Shown here piece after piece: positions 34,506 through 45,522 of a stretch of DNA of 64,000 bases. The position numbers and the translations under genes are program-made. The first letter of the stretch is position 1; each line of letters opens with the position of its first letter. A model generated the notes under the pieces. The model saw only the letters and a program-made list of their open reading frames with translations, had not been told where the DNA came from and searched no databases. Origin of the DNA: Pseudomonas weihenstephanensis (GTDB lineage: Bacteria > Pseudomonadota > Gammaproteobacteria > Pseudomonadales > Pseudomonadaceae); the NCBI RefSeq assembly GCF_001043055.1, contig NZ_JYLF01000001.1, forward strand, positions 620,001 through 684,000, given 5' to 3'.

Positions 34506-35828
34506 TTAGTCGGTCTCGATGCGCGAGTGTTTACGGGTGTCTTTCATGGTGGCGTACACCAGCAGCGAGCAGGCGATACACGCCGTGACGTACCAGTAGT
34601 AACCGGTTTCCATGCCAGCGCTTTTGAACCACAGTGCGATGTATTCGGCCGTGCCGCCAAAGATCGACACGGTCAGGGCATACGGCAGGCCCACACCCAG
34701 TGCGCGAATTTCAGTCGGGAACAGCTCTGCTTTAACCACCGCGTTGATCGAGGTATAGCCGCTGACGATGATCAGTGCCGCCATGATCAGGAAAAACGCG
34801 CCCCACCACGTAGTGATGGTGTGCAGCGTGGTGAGGATTGGCACGGTGAACAAGGTGCCCAGCACGCCGAACGCGATCAGGATCGGACGACGGCCCACTT
34901 TATCTGAGAGCGCGCCTACCAGCGGTTGAATGCACATGAACAGGAACAGCGTGGCAGCCGAAATCGTGGTCGAGTCCGAAATGCTCATGCCCACCGTGTT
35001 CACCAGGTATTTCTGCATGTACGTGGTGTAGGTGTAGAACGCCAGCGTACCGCCCATGGTCAGGCCGACCACCGTCATCAGCTCTTTGGGGTGGCGCAGT
35101 AAGGTGCGCATGGCACTTTCTTTAGGCTTGACCTTGGTCTTTTTGAAGGACTCGGTTTCTTCCATGCCGCGACGCAGGTAGAGCGCGACCACTGCACACA
35201 GCGCACCGATCACAAACGGCACACGCCAGCCCCAGCTGTAGAGTTGCTCTTCGGTCAGGGTTTGTTGCAGCACGATCAACACGCCCAGCGCGATGAGCTG
35301 GCCCGAAATCAGGGTCACGTACTGGAAGCTGGAGAAGAACCCGCGGCGCTCCTTGGTGGCCATTTCACTCAGGTAGGTTGCCGAGGTGCCGTATTCGCCA
35401 CCCACCGACAAGCCTTGCAGCAAGCGGGCAAAGACCAGCAGCACTGGCGCCCAGACGCCGATGCTTTCGTAACCCGGCGACAGCGCGATGATCAGTGAGC
35501 CGAAGCACATCAGCAGCACCGAAGCCATCAGCGCGGCCTTGCGGCCTTTGCGGTCAGCGTACAGGCCCATCAGCCAGCCGCCGATGGGGCGCATCAAAAA
35601 GCCCACGGCAAAAATCGCGGCGGTGTTGAGCAGTTGTGCAGTGGTGTCGCCTTTAGGGAAAAAGGCCTTGGCGAAGTACAGCGAGAAAGCCGCGTACACA
35701 TACCAGTCGTACCACTCGACCATGTTGCCGACGGAACCACTGAAAATGGATTTGATGCGACTGGAGGTGGTCTTTTCTGGTGGGGTCGTAGAGGCCGACC
35801 CGGCAGGCAGGGAACTGGCGTTATCCAT
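34506..35828 (-). CDS. kgtP: MFS alpha-ketoglutarate/dicarboxylate permease (KgtP-type)
   Basis: 440 residues from ATG 35828, metabolite:H+ symporter (MHS) subfamily with 12 membrane helices. Landmarks: SGSVGNMVEWYDWYVYAAFSLYF at helix 1, DRKGRKAAL loop, GGEYGTSATYLSEMATKERRGF loop (typical of KgtP/PcaT/ShiA), and KVGRRPIL. It imports 2-oxoglutarate or a related dicarboxylate by proton symport. In P. aeruginosa the alpha-ketoglutarate permease is controlled by MifSR and sigma-54; here the MifR/MifS-like pair lies directly upstream and a sigma-54 promoter precedes this gene. Confidence 0.82.
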   Translation of the reverse strand: MDNASSLPAGSASTTPPEKTTSSRIKSIFSGSVGNMVEWYDWYVYAAFSLYFAKAFFPKGDTTAQLLNTAAIFAVGFLMRPIGGWLMGLYADRKGRKAALMASVLLMCFGSLIIALSPGYESIGVWAPVLLVFARLLQGLSVGGEYGTSATYLSEMATKERRGFFSSFQYVTLISGQLIALGVLIVLQQTLTEEQLYSWGWRVPFVIGALCAVVALYLRRGMEETESFKKTKVKPKESAMRTLLRHPKELMTVVGLTMGGTLAFYTYTTYMQKYLVNTVGMSISDSTTISAATLFLFMCIQPLVGALSDKVGRRPILIAFGVLGTLFTVPILTTLHTITTWWGAFFLIMAALIIVSGYTSINAVVKAELFPTEIRALGVGLPYALTVSIFGGTAEYIALWFKSAGMETGYYWYVTACIACSLLVYATMKDTRKHSRIETD

Positions 35829-35891
35829 TAAATGGATCCTTCTATTTTTGGTTTTGTTATAGCGCGTCAAAACGCGTGCTTACGGGGCAAT

Positions 35892-35907
35892 AGCAGGAGT
35901 TGTGCCA
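35892..35907 (-). promoter_or_regulatory. Sigma-54 promoter of kgtP
   Basis: Read on the minus strand: TGGCACAACTCCTGCT, with GG at -24 and GC at -12 exactly 10 bases apart, 64 bases before the kgtP start. Confidence 0.75.
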
Positions 35908-35949
35908 AGATGTGAACCCCCGGTTTATAAGGGGTTCAATTGATAAGTG

Positions 35950-35994
35950 AGCGGAAATCCGCTGATTCACACTTTGCGGTGAGCGGATTCCCGC
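35950..35994 (-). promoter_or_regulatory. Two activator dyads upstream of kgtP
   Basis: GCGGAAATCCGC (35951-35962) and GCGGATTCCCGC (35983-35994, which reads GCGGGAATCCGC on the other strand), 32 bases apart. They lie 44-87 bases upstream of the -24 element, as expected for enhancer sites of an NtrC-type activator. Nearly the same dyad occurs twice before dctA. Confidence 0.65.
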
Positions 35995-36027
35995 CGATGC
36001 GGCTGAGCCAGCGCCTGCGAACCGATA

Positions 36028-37362
36028 TCAAGCGTCATTCAAAAACGCTTCACGCACCAAGCCATGACGCTGCATTTTTTCGTTGAGCGTGCGGCGCGGC
36101 AGTTGCAGCTCGGCCATCACTGCCTTGATATCGCCTTTGTGCCGGGTCAAGGCTGAGCGCAGGCATTGGGCCTCAAAGGCTTCTTGTTGGGCCACCAGCG
36201 ATTGCCCCACCTCAGGTTCATCCCATTGCGGTTCACCCAGGCCCAACACCTGACGCTCGGCCACGTTGGCCAGTTCGCGCACGTTGCCTGGCCAGTCGTG
36301 GCTGAGCAGTGTGGTCAATTGCACGCCGCTCATCGGTTGCACGCTACGGCCCAAGCGTTCAGCGGCGCTGCGCGAGAAATATTCGTACAACAGCGGGATG
36401 TCTTCGCGGCGCTCGCGCAAGGGTTGCAGGCGCAATTCGGCGACCGTCAGGCGGTAGGCCAGGTCTTCGCGAAACCGCCCGGCGCGGGCTTCTTCCAGCA
36501 AGTCCGGTTTGGTGGCGGCAATCACCCGCAAGTCCACATGAATGCTTTGGTTGGAGCCTAGCCGCTCCAGTTTTTGCTCCTGCAACACCCGCAGCAGTTT
36601 GGCTTGTTGAGCCAGTGGCATGCTTTCGATCTCGTCGAGAAACAAGGTGCCGCCATCGGCGTATTCGAGCTTGCCGATACGCTTGCCTTGCGCCCCGGTA
36701 AAGGCGCCGCTTTCGTGACCGAACAATTCTGCTTCAAACAATTGCTCAGGGATGGCGGCACAGTTGAGCGCCACAAACGGTTTGTCGGCACGCGGGCCAA
36801 AGTCATGCAGGCAACGGGCAACCAGCTCCTTGCCGCTGCCGGTCTCACCGCGAATCAATACATTGACCGGCAACGGTGCCAGGTCCATGACTTGGCGGCG
36901 CAAGGTGTGCAAGCTGCGGGACACGCCCAAAAGGCGCCCCTCGATCTGTTCGCGCAGGTCGACCTGTTCATGCAAACGCCGGTTTTCCAGCACCAACTGA
37001 CGCTTTTCCAGGGCGCGGCGCAGGCTGCTGAGCAGCGCATCCGGGCTGAAGGGTTTTTCCAGAAAGTCGTAGGCGCCGTCGCGCATGGCTTCGACGGCCA
37101 TCGGCACGTCGCCGTGGCCGGTGAGCAAAATCACCGGCAAATCGGGGTCCAGTTGTTGCAAACGTGTGAGCAAGGCAAGCCCGCCCATGCCCGGCATGCG
37201 CACGTCGCTGACAATCACCCCGGCAAAGTGTGCTGGCAATTGGCTCAGGCAGTCTTCGGCGCAACTGTACAACTGCACCTCAAAGCCGCTCAGGCTCAGC
37301 CACTGTTCCACGGCAGACCGAATGCTGGCTTCATCATCGACCACGATTACCGAGTTGAGCAT
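36028..37362 (-). CDS. NtrC-family sigma-54 activator (MifR/DctD-like)
   Basis: 444 residues: receiver (about 1-120; phospho-Asp in GVIVSDVRMPG), AAA+ sigma-54 domain (about 140-370: GETGSGKELVARCLH Walker A, GAFTGA loop, GGTLFLDEIESMPL Walker B) and a Fis-type helix-turn-helix at the C-terminus (DIKAVMAELQLPRRTLNEKMQRHG). It activates sigma-54 promoters when phosphorylated by the adjacent kinase, only 3 bases upstream. The neighbouring permease and its dyads make it the probable regulator there. It could be named mifR; DctD is an alternative because the two are close homologues. Confidence 0.85.
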   Translation of the reverse strand: MLNSVIVVDDEASIRSAVEQWLSLSGFEVQLYSCAEDCLSQLPAHFAGVIVSDVRMPGMGGLALLTRLQQLDPDLPVILLTGHGDVPMAVEAMRDGAYDFLEKPFSPDALLSSLRRALEKRQLVLENRRLHEQVDLREQIEGRLLGVSRSLHTLRRQVMDLAPLPVNVLIRGETGSGKELVARCLHDFGPRADKPFVALNCAAIPEQLFEAELFGHESGAFTGAQGKRIGKLEYADGGTLFLDEIESMPLAQQAKLLRVLQEQKLERLGSNQSIHVDLRVIAATKPDLLEEARAGRFREDLAYRLTVAELRLQPLRERREDIPLLYEYFSRSAAERLGRSVQPMSGVQLTTLLSHDWPGNVRELANVAERQVLGLGEPQWDEPEVGQSLVAQQEAFEAQCLRSALTRHKGDIKAVMAELQLPRRTLNEKMQRHGLVREAFLNDA

Positions 37363-37365
37363 GGG

Positions 37366-39129
37366 TCAAAGTTCCTGTGCGATGGGCAGCGTCAGCGTGA
37401 ACAGCGCGCCATCGGCATGGTTGCAAGCGGTCAGGCGGCCGCCGAGTTCGTGAACAATGGCGTAAGACACCGCCAGCCCCAAGCCCAATCCATCCCCCAC
37501 CGGTTTGGTGGTGAAGAAGGGGTCGAAAATTTTACCCAAATGTTCGTCGCTGATACCGCCTCCGCTGTCGCTGAGGGTCAAGTGCCACAGCTGTTGATCG
37601 GCTTCGATGCGAATCTCCAGGTGCTTGCGCGGGGTGTCGCGCATGGCATCCAGCGCGTTACGCAGCAGGTTGATCAGCACTTGCTCCAGACGGATGGCAT
37701 CACCGCGCACCCAGGCCGGGCGTATGAGCTGGATGTCCAACTCAACCCCTTCTTCCTTCATGCGTGGTTCTACCAGTTGTAAGGCCTGATCGACCACACT
37801 GGCCAGGTCCAGCCGTTCGCGCAGGCCGCTGGGGCTTTGCCGGGCGTAGGTCTTGAGGTGGCCTGTGAGCGCCGCCATGCGTGTCAACATGTGCTCAAGG
37901 GGTGTCAGCGCTTTATAGGCGTCCTCAATACGACCGTGGTCGAGCAGCAGGCGCAGGGTCGCCAATTGCATGCGCTGGGCAGTCAGAGGCTGGTTGATTT
38001 CATGGGCCAGCGCTGCTGACATCTGCCCCAACGCCGCGAGCTTGGCCGATTGCACCAGCCCGTCCTGCGCGGTACGCAAATCTTTGGTGCGCGCTTCAAC
38101 CAGTTGCTCAAGCTCTTCGCGATTGCGCTGGCGCAACCTTCCAATGCGCCAGCGTTGCAGCAAAAAAAGCCCCAGGAAAACCAGCGTCAGCCACAGGCCG
38201 ATGGCGGCCAGCGCCGCATTTCGTCCATCCTCGGCAGCAGTGGGCGGCTTGCGTAACAAGTGCAAGGTCCAGCCTTCGGCTTTGAGCGCCAGTGAACCCC
38301 ACAAGTAATCGGCCGGGCCGCCGGGGCCGTCAACCCGGCTCAGGTAGCTGTTGTCGCCAAAGCTTTGCAGCGTGCGTGTGGCCATCAGGCTGAGCGGCTG
38401 TTTGTCGTATTGACGGGTGGTGGCAATCTCGCTGCGGTCAGTGTCGTTCAACGCGCGCAGATGGCGATAACGCCAGCCGGGCTGGTTGGCAATAAACACA
38501 ATGCCTCGTGCATCACTGACCAGCAGCGTGTCGTTGCCCTGGCTCCATTCGCGCTCCAGCTCCGGGAATTCAAGCTTGACCACAATAGCGCCCAAAAACG
38601 CGCCGTTGGCATCGTGCAATGCACTGGATAAAAAGTAGCCCGGAATTCCGCTGGTCACACCCACGGCAAAAAAGCGCCCGGTGCCCTGGCTGCGGGTTTG
38701 GCTGAAATAAGGCCGAAATCCGTAGTTATGGCCGACGTAACTGTTGGAGGTGTTCCAGTTACTGGCGGCAACTGCCAGGCCGGTGCTGTCGAGCAACTCC
38801 AGGGTCGAAGACTGCGCGGCGCCGTTGATACGTTCAAGTTTGCGGTTGAGCTGTGTCTGTATGTCGGCGGTGATCGGCCCCGCCAACGCCGAAATCAACT
38901 CGGGGTCTTGTGCCAAAACAGCCGGTAAGGCGCGGTAGCGTTCAATCAGGGTATGCAGCGAGTTGGCATACAGGTTCAACTGCTCGGGGCCGCGTCGGGC
39001 GCTTTCTTCTAATGCATGCTGCTTGGCCTGCTGCATGGCCCAACTGCCAACCACCGCCGCTCCCATCAGGATTAACACGGTGTAGAGCGCCAAACGCAGA
39101 GAACGGGACGTCACGGGCATAGTGGCCAT
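37366..39129 (-). CDS. DctB/MifS-type sensor histidine kinase
   Basis: 587 residues from ATG 39129 (ATG 39120 also possible). Two membrane helices (about 15-35 and 305-325) frame a periplasmic double-PAS-like domain of the DctB type (NSYVGHNYGFRPYF, typical dicarboxylate-sensor loop). HisKA (QMSAALAHEINQPLTAQRMQL), HATPase (NLLRNALDAM, GLGLGLAVSYAIVHELGGRL) follow. Senses a dicarboxylate, probably 2-oxoglutarate from the gene context. Forms an operon with the response regulator. Confidence 0.85.
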   Translation of the reverse strand: MATMPVTSRSLRLALYTVLILMGAAVVGSWAMQQAKQHALEESARRGPEQLNLYANSLHTLIERYRALPAVLAQDPELISALAGPITADIQTQLNRKLERINGAAQSSTLELLDSTGLAVAASNWNTSNSYVGHNYGFRPYFSQTRSQGTGRFFAVGVTSGIPGYFLSSALHDANGAFLGAIVVKLEFPELEREWSQGNDTLLVSDARGIVFIANQPGWRYRHLRALNDTDRSEIATTRQYDKQPLSLMATRTLQSFGDNSYLSRVDGPGGPADYLWGSLALKAEGWTLHLLRKPPTAAEDGRNAALAAIGLWLTLVFLGLFLLQRWRIGRLRQRNREELEQLVEARTKDLRTAQDGLVQSAKLAALGQMSAALAHEINQPLTAQRMQLATLRLLLDHGRIEDAYKALTPLEHMLTRMAALTGHLKTYARQSPSGLRERLDLASVVDQALQLVEPRMKEEGVELDIQLIRPAWVRGDAIRLEQVLINLLRNALDAMRDTPRKHLEIRIEADQQLWHLTLSDSGGGISDEHLGKIFDPFFTTKPVGDGLGLGLAVSYAIVHELGGRLTACNHADGALFTLTLPIAQEL

Positions 39130-39270
39130 ACGCTCGATTAGGGGGCGCAAACGATAGCATGCAGGCATGCCGGGCCAATAATGGCGTTTGCGCAAAGCCG
39201 CATAAAGCATGACGCAGGTCTATGTCATGAGCGGGTGAAGCGATTGTGCAGGGCGCACTCGGACGTGACG

Positions 39271-40023
39271 TCAGGGGCGCTGATGCGGCGAACCGTGAAT
39301 GGCCACCAGGCTCAACAACTGACCCTCAGTCAGCGCAAATTGGCCGTCGATCTCGCGCCCGTGTTGCCAGTGCTCAGAGAGATCAGTCAGCAGGCGCAAG
39401 CGCACCTGACCGTTCGGCGTCCAACTGAGGACTTCGGCGTGCTCAAAATAAAAGCGTGTGTTCACCAGCGGATACAGGGCTTTGAACAAACTTTCCTTGA
39501 TAGAAAACGTCAGCGTGACCCCCAGCGCCATGTGCTCAGCAGGGCTGGCGGCCATGCGCTCCAGCTCGGCTGGGGTCAGGATCTCTTTGGCCAGACGCTG
39601 CGCGCGTTCTGCACTGAGCAGGTTTTCAAGGTCGATGCCAATGCCTTGCCAGTCACGCTTGAGCGCCACCACCGCCGCGGCGCGGCCGTTGCTGTGGGTG
39701 ATGGCACCGCTGATGTGCGCGGGCCACACGGGCGCCCGGTCCTCGCCGATGGCGGGTGCGCCAAGGGTGCCGTCCAATTGCAGCAAGGCGGCGCGAGCGC
39801 ACAGGCGCCCGGCCAGAAATTCGGCTTGGCGTTTGGCCACCGAGCGTTGAATACTGGCGGGCATTTCGATGGCACTGCGCGCAAAGTCATCCACGCCAAG
39901 CTGTGCCGGAACGAAGTCAGTGCTGCGCCAGACGCTGCCGGGCAGTGGCTGGGGCATGGGCCAGTCGGCACGCAATGGCGTGCAGCAGGCGGGCAAGGTG
40001 GGGAGTCGGGTCATGCCGCGCAT
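39271..40023 (-). CDS. pcpS: 4'-phosphopantetheinyl transferase (PcpS/EntD type)
   Basis: About 247-250 residues (start ATG 40023 or 40014, neither with a strong ribosome site). Characteristic motifs: GAITHSNGRAAAVVAL, GIGIDLENL (Mg ligands) and FSIKESLFKALYP. Activates acyl- and peptidyl-carrier proteins by moving phosphopantetheine from CoA; in Pseudomonas the PcpS enzyme serves both fatty-acid and siderophore synthesis. It is divergent from phoP, sharing its upstream region. Confidence 0.88.
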   Translation of the reverse strand: MRGMTRLPTLPACCTPLRADWPMPQPLPGSVWRSTDFVPAQLGVDDFARSAIEMPASIQRSVAKRQAEFLAGRLCARAALLQLDGTLGAPAIGEDRAPVWPAHISGAITHSNGRAAAVVALKRDWQGIGIDLENLLSAERAQRLAKEILTPAELERMAASPAEHMALGVTLTFSIKESLFKALYPLVNTRFYFEHAEVLSWTPNGQVRLRLLTDLSEHWQHGREIDGQFALTEGQLLSLVAIHGSPHQRP

Positions 40024-40073
40024 TTTGCCGGGTCTGGGCCGAGCTGGGTAGGGGGCCGGTACTCTTAGGCTAT

Positions 40074-40108
40074 TGTTCAGAGTGTGTTCAGGGCCAAACC
40101 CGTAGAGT
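40074..40108 (+). promoter_or_regulatory. PhoP box and -10 of phoPQ
   Basis: Direct repeat TGTTCA-GAGTG-TGTTCA (40074-40090) matches the PhoP-box pattern of two hexamers 5 bases apart (G/T-GTTTA type). TAGAGT at 40103-40108 is a -10-like element 12 bases later, the usual spacing. Supports autoregulation of phoPQ. Confidence 0.75.
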
Positions 40109-40158
40109 GCGGGTGTGTTTTATGCCTTTGCAGGCGCGATCAAGCGTGGGAGAGCGCG

Positions 40159-40836
40159 ATGAAATTGCTGGTGGTTGAAGATGAGGCGCTGTTGCGTCAT
40201 CACTTGCAAACCCGCCTCACGGAAAAGGGGCATGTGGTCGAGGCGGTGGCCAATGCTGAAGAAGCGTTGTACCAGAGCGAACAGTTCAACCACGACTTGG
40301 CGATGATCGACCTGGGCTTGCCCGGTTTGGGCGGGCTGGAGCTGATCCGCGAGTTGCGTAAACGCGCCAAGACCTTTCCGATCCTGATCCTCACGGCGCG
40401 CGGTAACTGGCAGGACAAAGTGGAAGGGCTAGCGGCAGGCGCCGACGATTACGTGGTCAAGCCCTTTCAATTTGAAGAGCTGGAAGCGCGATTGAATGCC
40501 TTGTTGCGCCGCTCCAGCGGTTTTACCCAATCGACCATTATTGCGGGCGAACTGGAGCTGGACATCAATCGCAAGCAAGCGAGGCTTGAGGGTGAGCCGC
40601 TGGCGCTGACGGCCTATGAATACCGGATTCTGGAATACCTGATGCGTCATCACCAACAGGTGGTGGCCAAGGACCGACTGATGGAGCAGCTGTACCCGGA
40701 TGACGAGGAACGTGATCCGAATGTGATCGAGGTGCTGGTCGGGCGCCTGCGACGCAAGTTGGAGGGGGCAAACGGCTTTAAGCCAATCGATACCGTGCGC
40801 GGCTTGGGGTATCTGTTTACTGAGCGCTGCCGATGA
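40159..40836 (+). CDS. phoP: Response regulator PhoP
   Basis: 225 residues, the same length as P. aeruginosa PhoP and very similar throughout (ILTARGNWQDKVEGLAAGAD, DTVRGLGYLFTERCR). Receiver with phospho-Asp in DLAMIDLGLPG, then an OmpR-type winged helix. With PhoQ it responds to low Mg2+ and antimicrobial peptides and controls lipid A modification genes. ATG 40159. Its stop overlaps the phoQ start (ATGA). No oprH gene precedes it. Confidence 0.95.
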   Translation: MKLLVVEDEALLRHHLQTRLTEKGHVVEAVANAEEALYQSEQFNHDLAMIDLGLPGLGGLELIRELRKRAKTFPILILTARGNWQDKVEGLAAGADDYVVKPFQFEELEARLNALLRRSSGFTQSTIIAGELELDINRKQARLEGEPLALTAYEYRILEYLMRHHQQVVAKDRLMEQLYPDDEERDPNVIEVLVGRLRRKLEGANGFKPIDTVRGLGYLFTERCR

Positions 40837-42179
40837 TTCGATCGCTGCGCGTCAGATTGATGCTCGCGGCCACGTTGCTGGCCGTGTTGTTCATGCTTGC
40901 GCTGTTACCGGCCATGCAGGGGGCTTTCAGTCTGGCGCTCAAAGACGCCATCGAGCAGCGTTTGGCTTCAGATGTCACCACCCTGATTTCTGCTGCGCGG
41001 GTCGAAAAAAATCACCTGAAAATGCCGGCCCTGCTGCCGGACGAACAATTCAACCTGCCGGACAGTCGCCTGCTCGGCTACATCTATGACCGCGAGGGGC
41101 ACCTGGTGTGGCGCTCGCGGGCCACGCAAGAAGAAACCATCAACTACAAACCGCGCTACGACGGGCGCGGCAACGAGTTTGCGAGCATTCGCGAGGACAA
41201 CGGCGAAGAGTTCTTCGTCTATGACGTGGAGGTCAAGCTGCTGGGCGGCAAAAGCGCGGCCTTCAGCTTCGTCGCGTTGCAGCCCATGCGCGAATACAAC
41301 ATGACCCTCGCCGGGCTGCGTGAAAATCTTTACCTGGGATTTGGCGCGGCATTGTTTGTGTTGCTGGCGCTGTTATGGATTGGTTTGACGTGGGGGTTAC
41401 GAGCCTTGCGACGTTTGAGTCAGGAACTGGACCAGATTGAAACCGGCGAGCGCGACAGCCTCAGCGAGCAACACCCGCGTGAATTGCTGCGTTTGACCGG
41501 CTCCTTGAACCGCCTGCTGCAAAGCGAGCGCGAACAACGCGCGCGGTACAGGGATTCGCTGGATGATCTGGCCCACAGCCTGAAAACGCCGCTGGCGGTG
41601 TTGCAAGGGGTCAGTGAAAGCATGGCGCAGCGTCCGCAAGACCGTGAGCAGGCGAGGGTGTTGCAAACCCAGATCGAACGCATGAACCAGCAGATCAGCT
41701 ACCAATTGCAGCGGGCCAGCTTGCGTAAAAGCGGTTTGGTGCGCCATCAGGTTGAGCTGATCCCGGTGGTTGAAAGCCTGTGCAACACCCTTGAGAAGGT
41801 CTATCGCGACAAACGGGTCAACGTCAGCTACGACATCCCGGCCTTAAGCCATGTGCCGATTGAGCAAAACGCGCTGCTGGAATTGCTCGGCAACTTGCTG
41901 GAAAACGCCTGGCGGCTGTGTTTGAGCCAAGTGCGTATCAGCCTGCATCGCACTCAAGCAGGTATCGACGTCTGCGTGGAAGATGACGGTCCCGGTGTAC
42001 CGCCCGATCAGCGCGCGCGTATTCTGCAACGCGGCGAACGCCTTGATCGTCAGCACCCGGGACAGGGCATCGGCCTGGCAGTGGTCAAAGACATCATTGA
42101 AAGCTACGACGCTCAACTGACCCTCGATGATTCACCCTTGGGCGGGGCGGCGTTCCGCATCTATTTCCCGGCGCTATGA
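40833..42179 (+). CDS. phoQ: Sensor histidine kinase PhoQ
   Basis: 448 residues. Membrane helices at about 8-29 and 167-190; the periplasmic domain between them includes the acidic REDNGEEFFVYDVEV region expected for divalent-cation binding. HAMP, HisKA (LDDLAHSLKTPLAVLQGV) and HATPase (LLGNLLENAWRLCL, GQGIGLAVVKDI) follow. Phosphorylates or dephosphorylates PhoP depending on Mg2+. Translationally coupled to phoP by a 4-base overlap. Confidence 0.94.
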   Translation: MIRSLRVRLMLAATLLAVLFMLALLPAMQGAFSLALKDAIEQRLASDVTTLISAARVEKNHLKMPALLPDEQFNLPDSRLLGYIYDREGHLVWRSRATQEETINYKPRYDGRGNEFASIREDNGEEFFVYDVEVKLLGGKSAAFSFVALQPMREYNMTLAGLRENLYLGFGAALFVLLALLWIGLTWGLRALRRLSQELDQIETGERDSLSEQHPRELLRLTGSLNRLLQSEREQRARYRDSLDDLAHSLKTPLAVLQGVSESMAQRPQDREQARVLQTQIERMNQQISYQLQRASLRKSGLVRHQVELIPVVESLCNTLEKVYRDKRVNVSYDIPALSHVPIEQNALLELLGNLLENAWRLCLSQVRISLHRTQAGIDVCVEDDGPGVPPDQRARILQRGERLDRQHPGQGIGLAVVKDIIESYDAQLTLDDSPLGGAAFRIYFPAL

Positions 42180-42301
42180 AGCACCTGTCGTCGCTGTCGA
42201 GGTACGAGGCCCGCAGTCGCGACACAGGTATTTATCGTTTCATACATCCCAATAACGGCGGTTTACGCACGCTGCGCGCTCAATCGCGCCCTTGTACCTG
42301 A

Positions 42302-43939
<1,638 letters not shown>

Positions 43940-43952
43940 CGCGCAGCGCATT

Positions 43953-43980
43953 AAAAAACCCATCTTCGGATGGGTTTTTT
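43953..43980. terminator. Bidirectional terminator dctA/sprT
   Basis: AAAAAACCCATC-TTCG-GATGGGTTTTTT: perfect stem with T runs on both strands, between convergent dctA and sprT. Confidence 0.95.
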
Positions 43981-43988
43981 ATTGCGCG

Positions 43989-44483
43989 TTATTCGACGCG
44001 GGTCAGGCCGCTGAATATCAGGGTTTCGCGGCATTTACGGCACAGGTAGCGCCGCCCTTTTTTTACCAGCCCGTGGCGTTGCGCGGTGAACGCAAAGTCG
44101 ATGTCGGGGCAGGGGCAGCGGTAAATGTAGCGGGTGACGCTGCGGCGCTTGATGTCGTAGGTGTGGCAGCGGTTGGGCGGCAGTTCGTACACGCCGCGCA
44201 TGATCAGTTGCCACTCTTCGCCATGGGCCGCGATGCGTTCGCCAAACAGTTGATGGGCGATCAGGTGCGCGACCTCGTGGGCCACGGTCTGCTTGAGAAA
44301 GTCTTCACTGTTTTCGCGGTACAGCTGGGGGTTAAAGCGCAGCAGGTTTTCATGCAGATGGGCGACGCCAGCCTTTTGGCCGCGCAATTTGAAACTGACC
44401 ACGGGGCGTTTGAAGGGGCGCTTGAAAAACACTTCGGCCTGTTTGAAACAGTCTTCGACGCGGGTATTGAGCAACTCGGGCAT
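43989..44483 (-). CDS. sprT: SprT family zinc metalloprotease-like protein
   Basis: 164 residues from ATG 44483. Zinc motif HEVAH (VAHEVAHLIAHQLFG) near residue 72, and a C-terminal zinc ribbon (RCPCPDIDF; YLCRKCRETL). SprT-like proteins resemble the protease domain of eukaryotic Spartan; the bacterial role is not settled. An in-frame extension to 44552 lacks family sequence. Confidence 0.87.
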   Translation of the reverse strand: MPELLNTRVEDCFKQAEVFFKRPFKRPVVSFKLRGQKAGVAHLHENLLRFNPQLYRENSEDFLKQTVAHEVAHLIAHQLFGERIAAHGEEWQLIMRGVYELPPNRCHTYDIKRRSVTRYIYRCPCPDIDFAFTAQRHGLVKKGRRYLCRKCRETLIFSGLTRVE

Positions 44484-44648
44484 GCGGTTCGGTTCTCCAG
44501 AAGCCGCGATTATGCCGCAAGTGCAAAGGCTTCCGAACCGGTTACTGCTCAATGGTCACGCACCCGGTAGGCGCTGGCGAAGGCTGCGAGCGGTTAAAAG
44601 ACTCAACGCTCGCAACCTTTGGCGGCACCTGCGGGTGGGGTGGGAGCG

Positions 44649-45251
44649 TTAATTGGTGTAGACGGGGCCGACCCCCAAGCCCCATACGATCACGGTGAAG
44701 GCCATGATCGCGACGAGCACCACCAGGCCGACTGCAAGCACCGAGCTTGAAAACAAAAAGCCTTCATCCGGGTCGATGCTCATGAAGGTTGGCAGGCCGA
44801 CGTACAGCAAGTACACGGTGTAGCAGATCGCGGCGGTGCCCACGGCCATGCCCAGCCACATGTGCGGATACAGCGCGGCCAGCCCGCCGATAAACAGCGG
44901 CGTGGCGGTGTAGGTGGCGAATGCCACGCAGCGCGCCATGCTCGGTTGCGCGTCATAGGTACGGGCCATCCAGTGAATGAAGGCCCCCATCACGCCCACG
45001 CCCACCAGCATGGACAGGTAAGACATCACGGTCATCCACAGCGCACTTTCAGTGGTCAGCATCACCGGGGCACGGCTGCCGATGACCCAGCCGACCTGAG
45101 TGGTGCCAATAAAGGCGGAAATGGCCGGGATCGCGGCCAGAATCAACGTATGGGTGAAGTACATGTGGCTGATGCTTTCTTCGGCATCGCCACGGATCTG
45201 GCGCCACTCTTTATCGGGGTGGGTGAAAAGGCCCACAACGTGATGGATCAT
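44649..45251 (-). CDS. Yip1-family inner-membrane protein
   Basis: 200 residues from ATG 45251. Begins MIHHVVGLFTHPDKEWRQIRGD and has five or so membrane helices, matching bacterial Yip1-domain proteins of unknown function. Ribosome site CAGGAG precedes the start. A longer in-frame start at 45278 is rejected. Confidence 0.8.
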   Translation of the reverse strand: MIHHVVGLFTHPDKEWRQIRGDAEESISHMYFTHTLILAAIPAISAFIGTTQVGWVIGSRAPVMLTTESALWMTVMSYLSMLVGVGVMGAFIHWMARTYDAQPSMARCVAFATYTATPLFIGGLAALYPHMWLGMAVGTAAICYTVYLLYVGLPTFMSIDPDEGFLFSSSVLAVGLVVLVAIMAFTVIVWGLGVGPVYTN

Positions 45252-45522
45252 GGCTGTCGCTCCTGTAGTAAGACGCATCGCCCCCAGTGGGACGCGTGCC
45301 GGTCGCGCAGCCTGAATAGGTGATCAAGTGAGAGGGCTTGCGGCCTTATGTCGCAGTATAGGAAACCTGCCGCCCAATAGAGTCGGTGCTTTAGAGCATA
45401 TTGTGCTGTCAGGCCGGGGGTTAATCGCTTTGGCGTCTTAAGCCTTGCACAGGGGGTTCGTGCGTCGCGAATTTAGGGGTAAAATCGCCAGCTTTTGTCT
45501 TAACTCGCGGAATTGAAGCGCT

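Noticed and set aside
34347..34907. 186-residue frame on the plus strand across the end of kgtP
   Set aside because: Overlaps the permease on the opposite strand; no domain or ribosome site.
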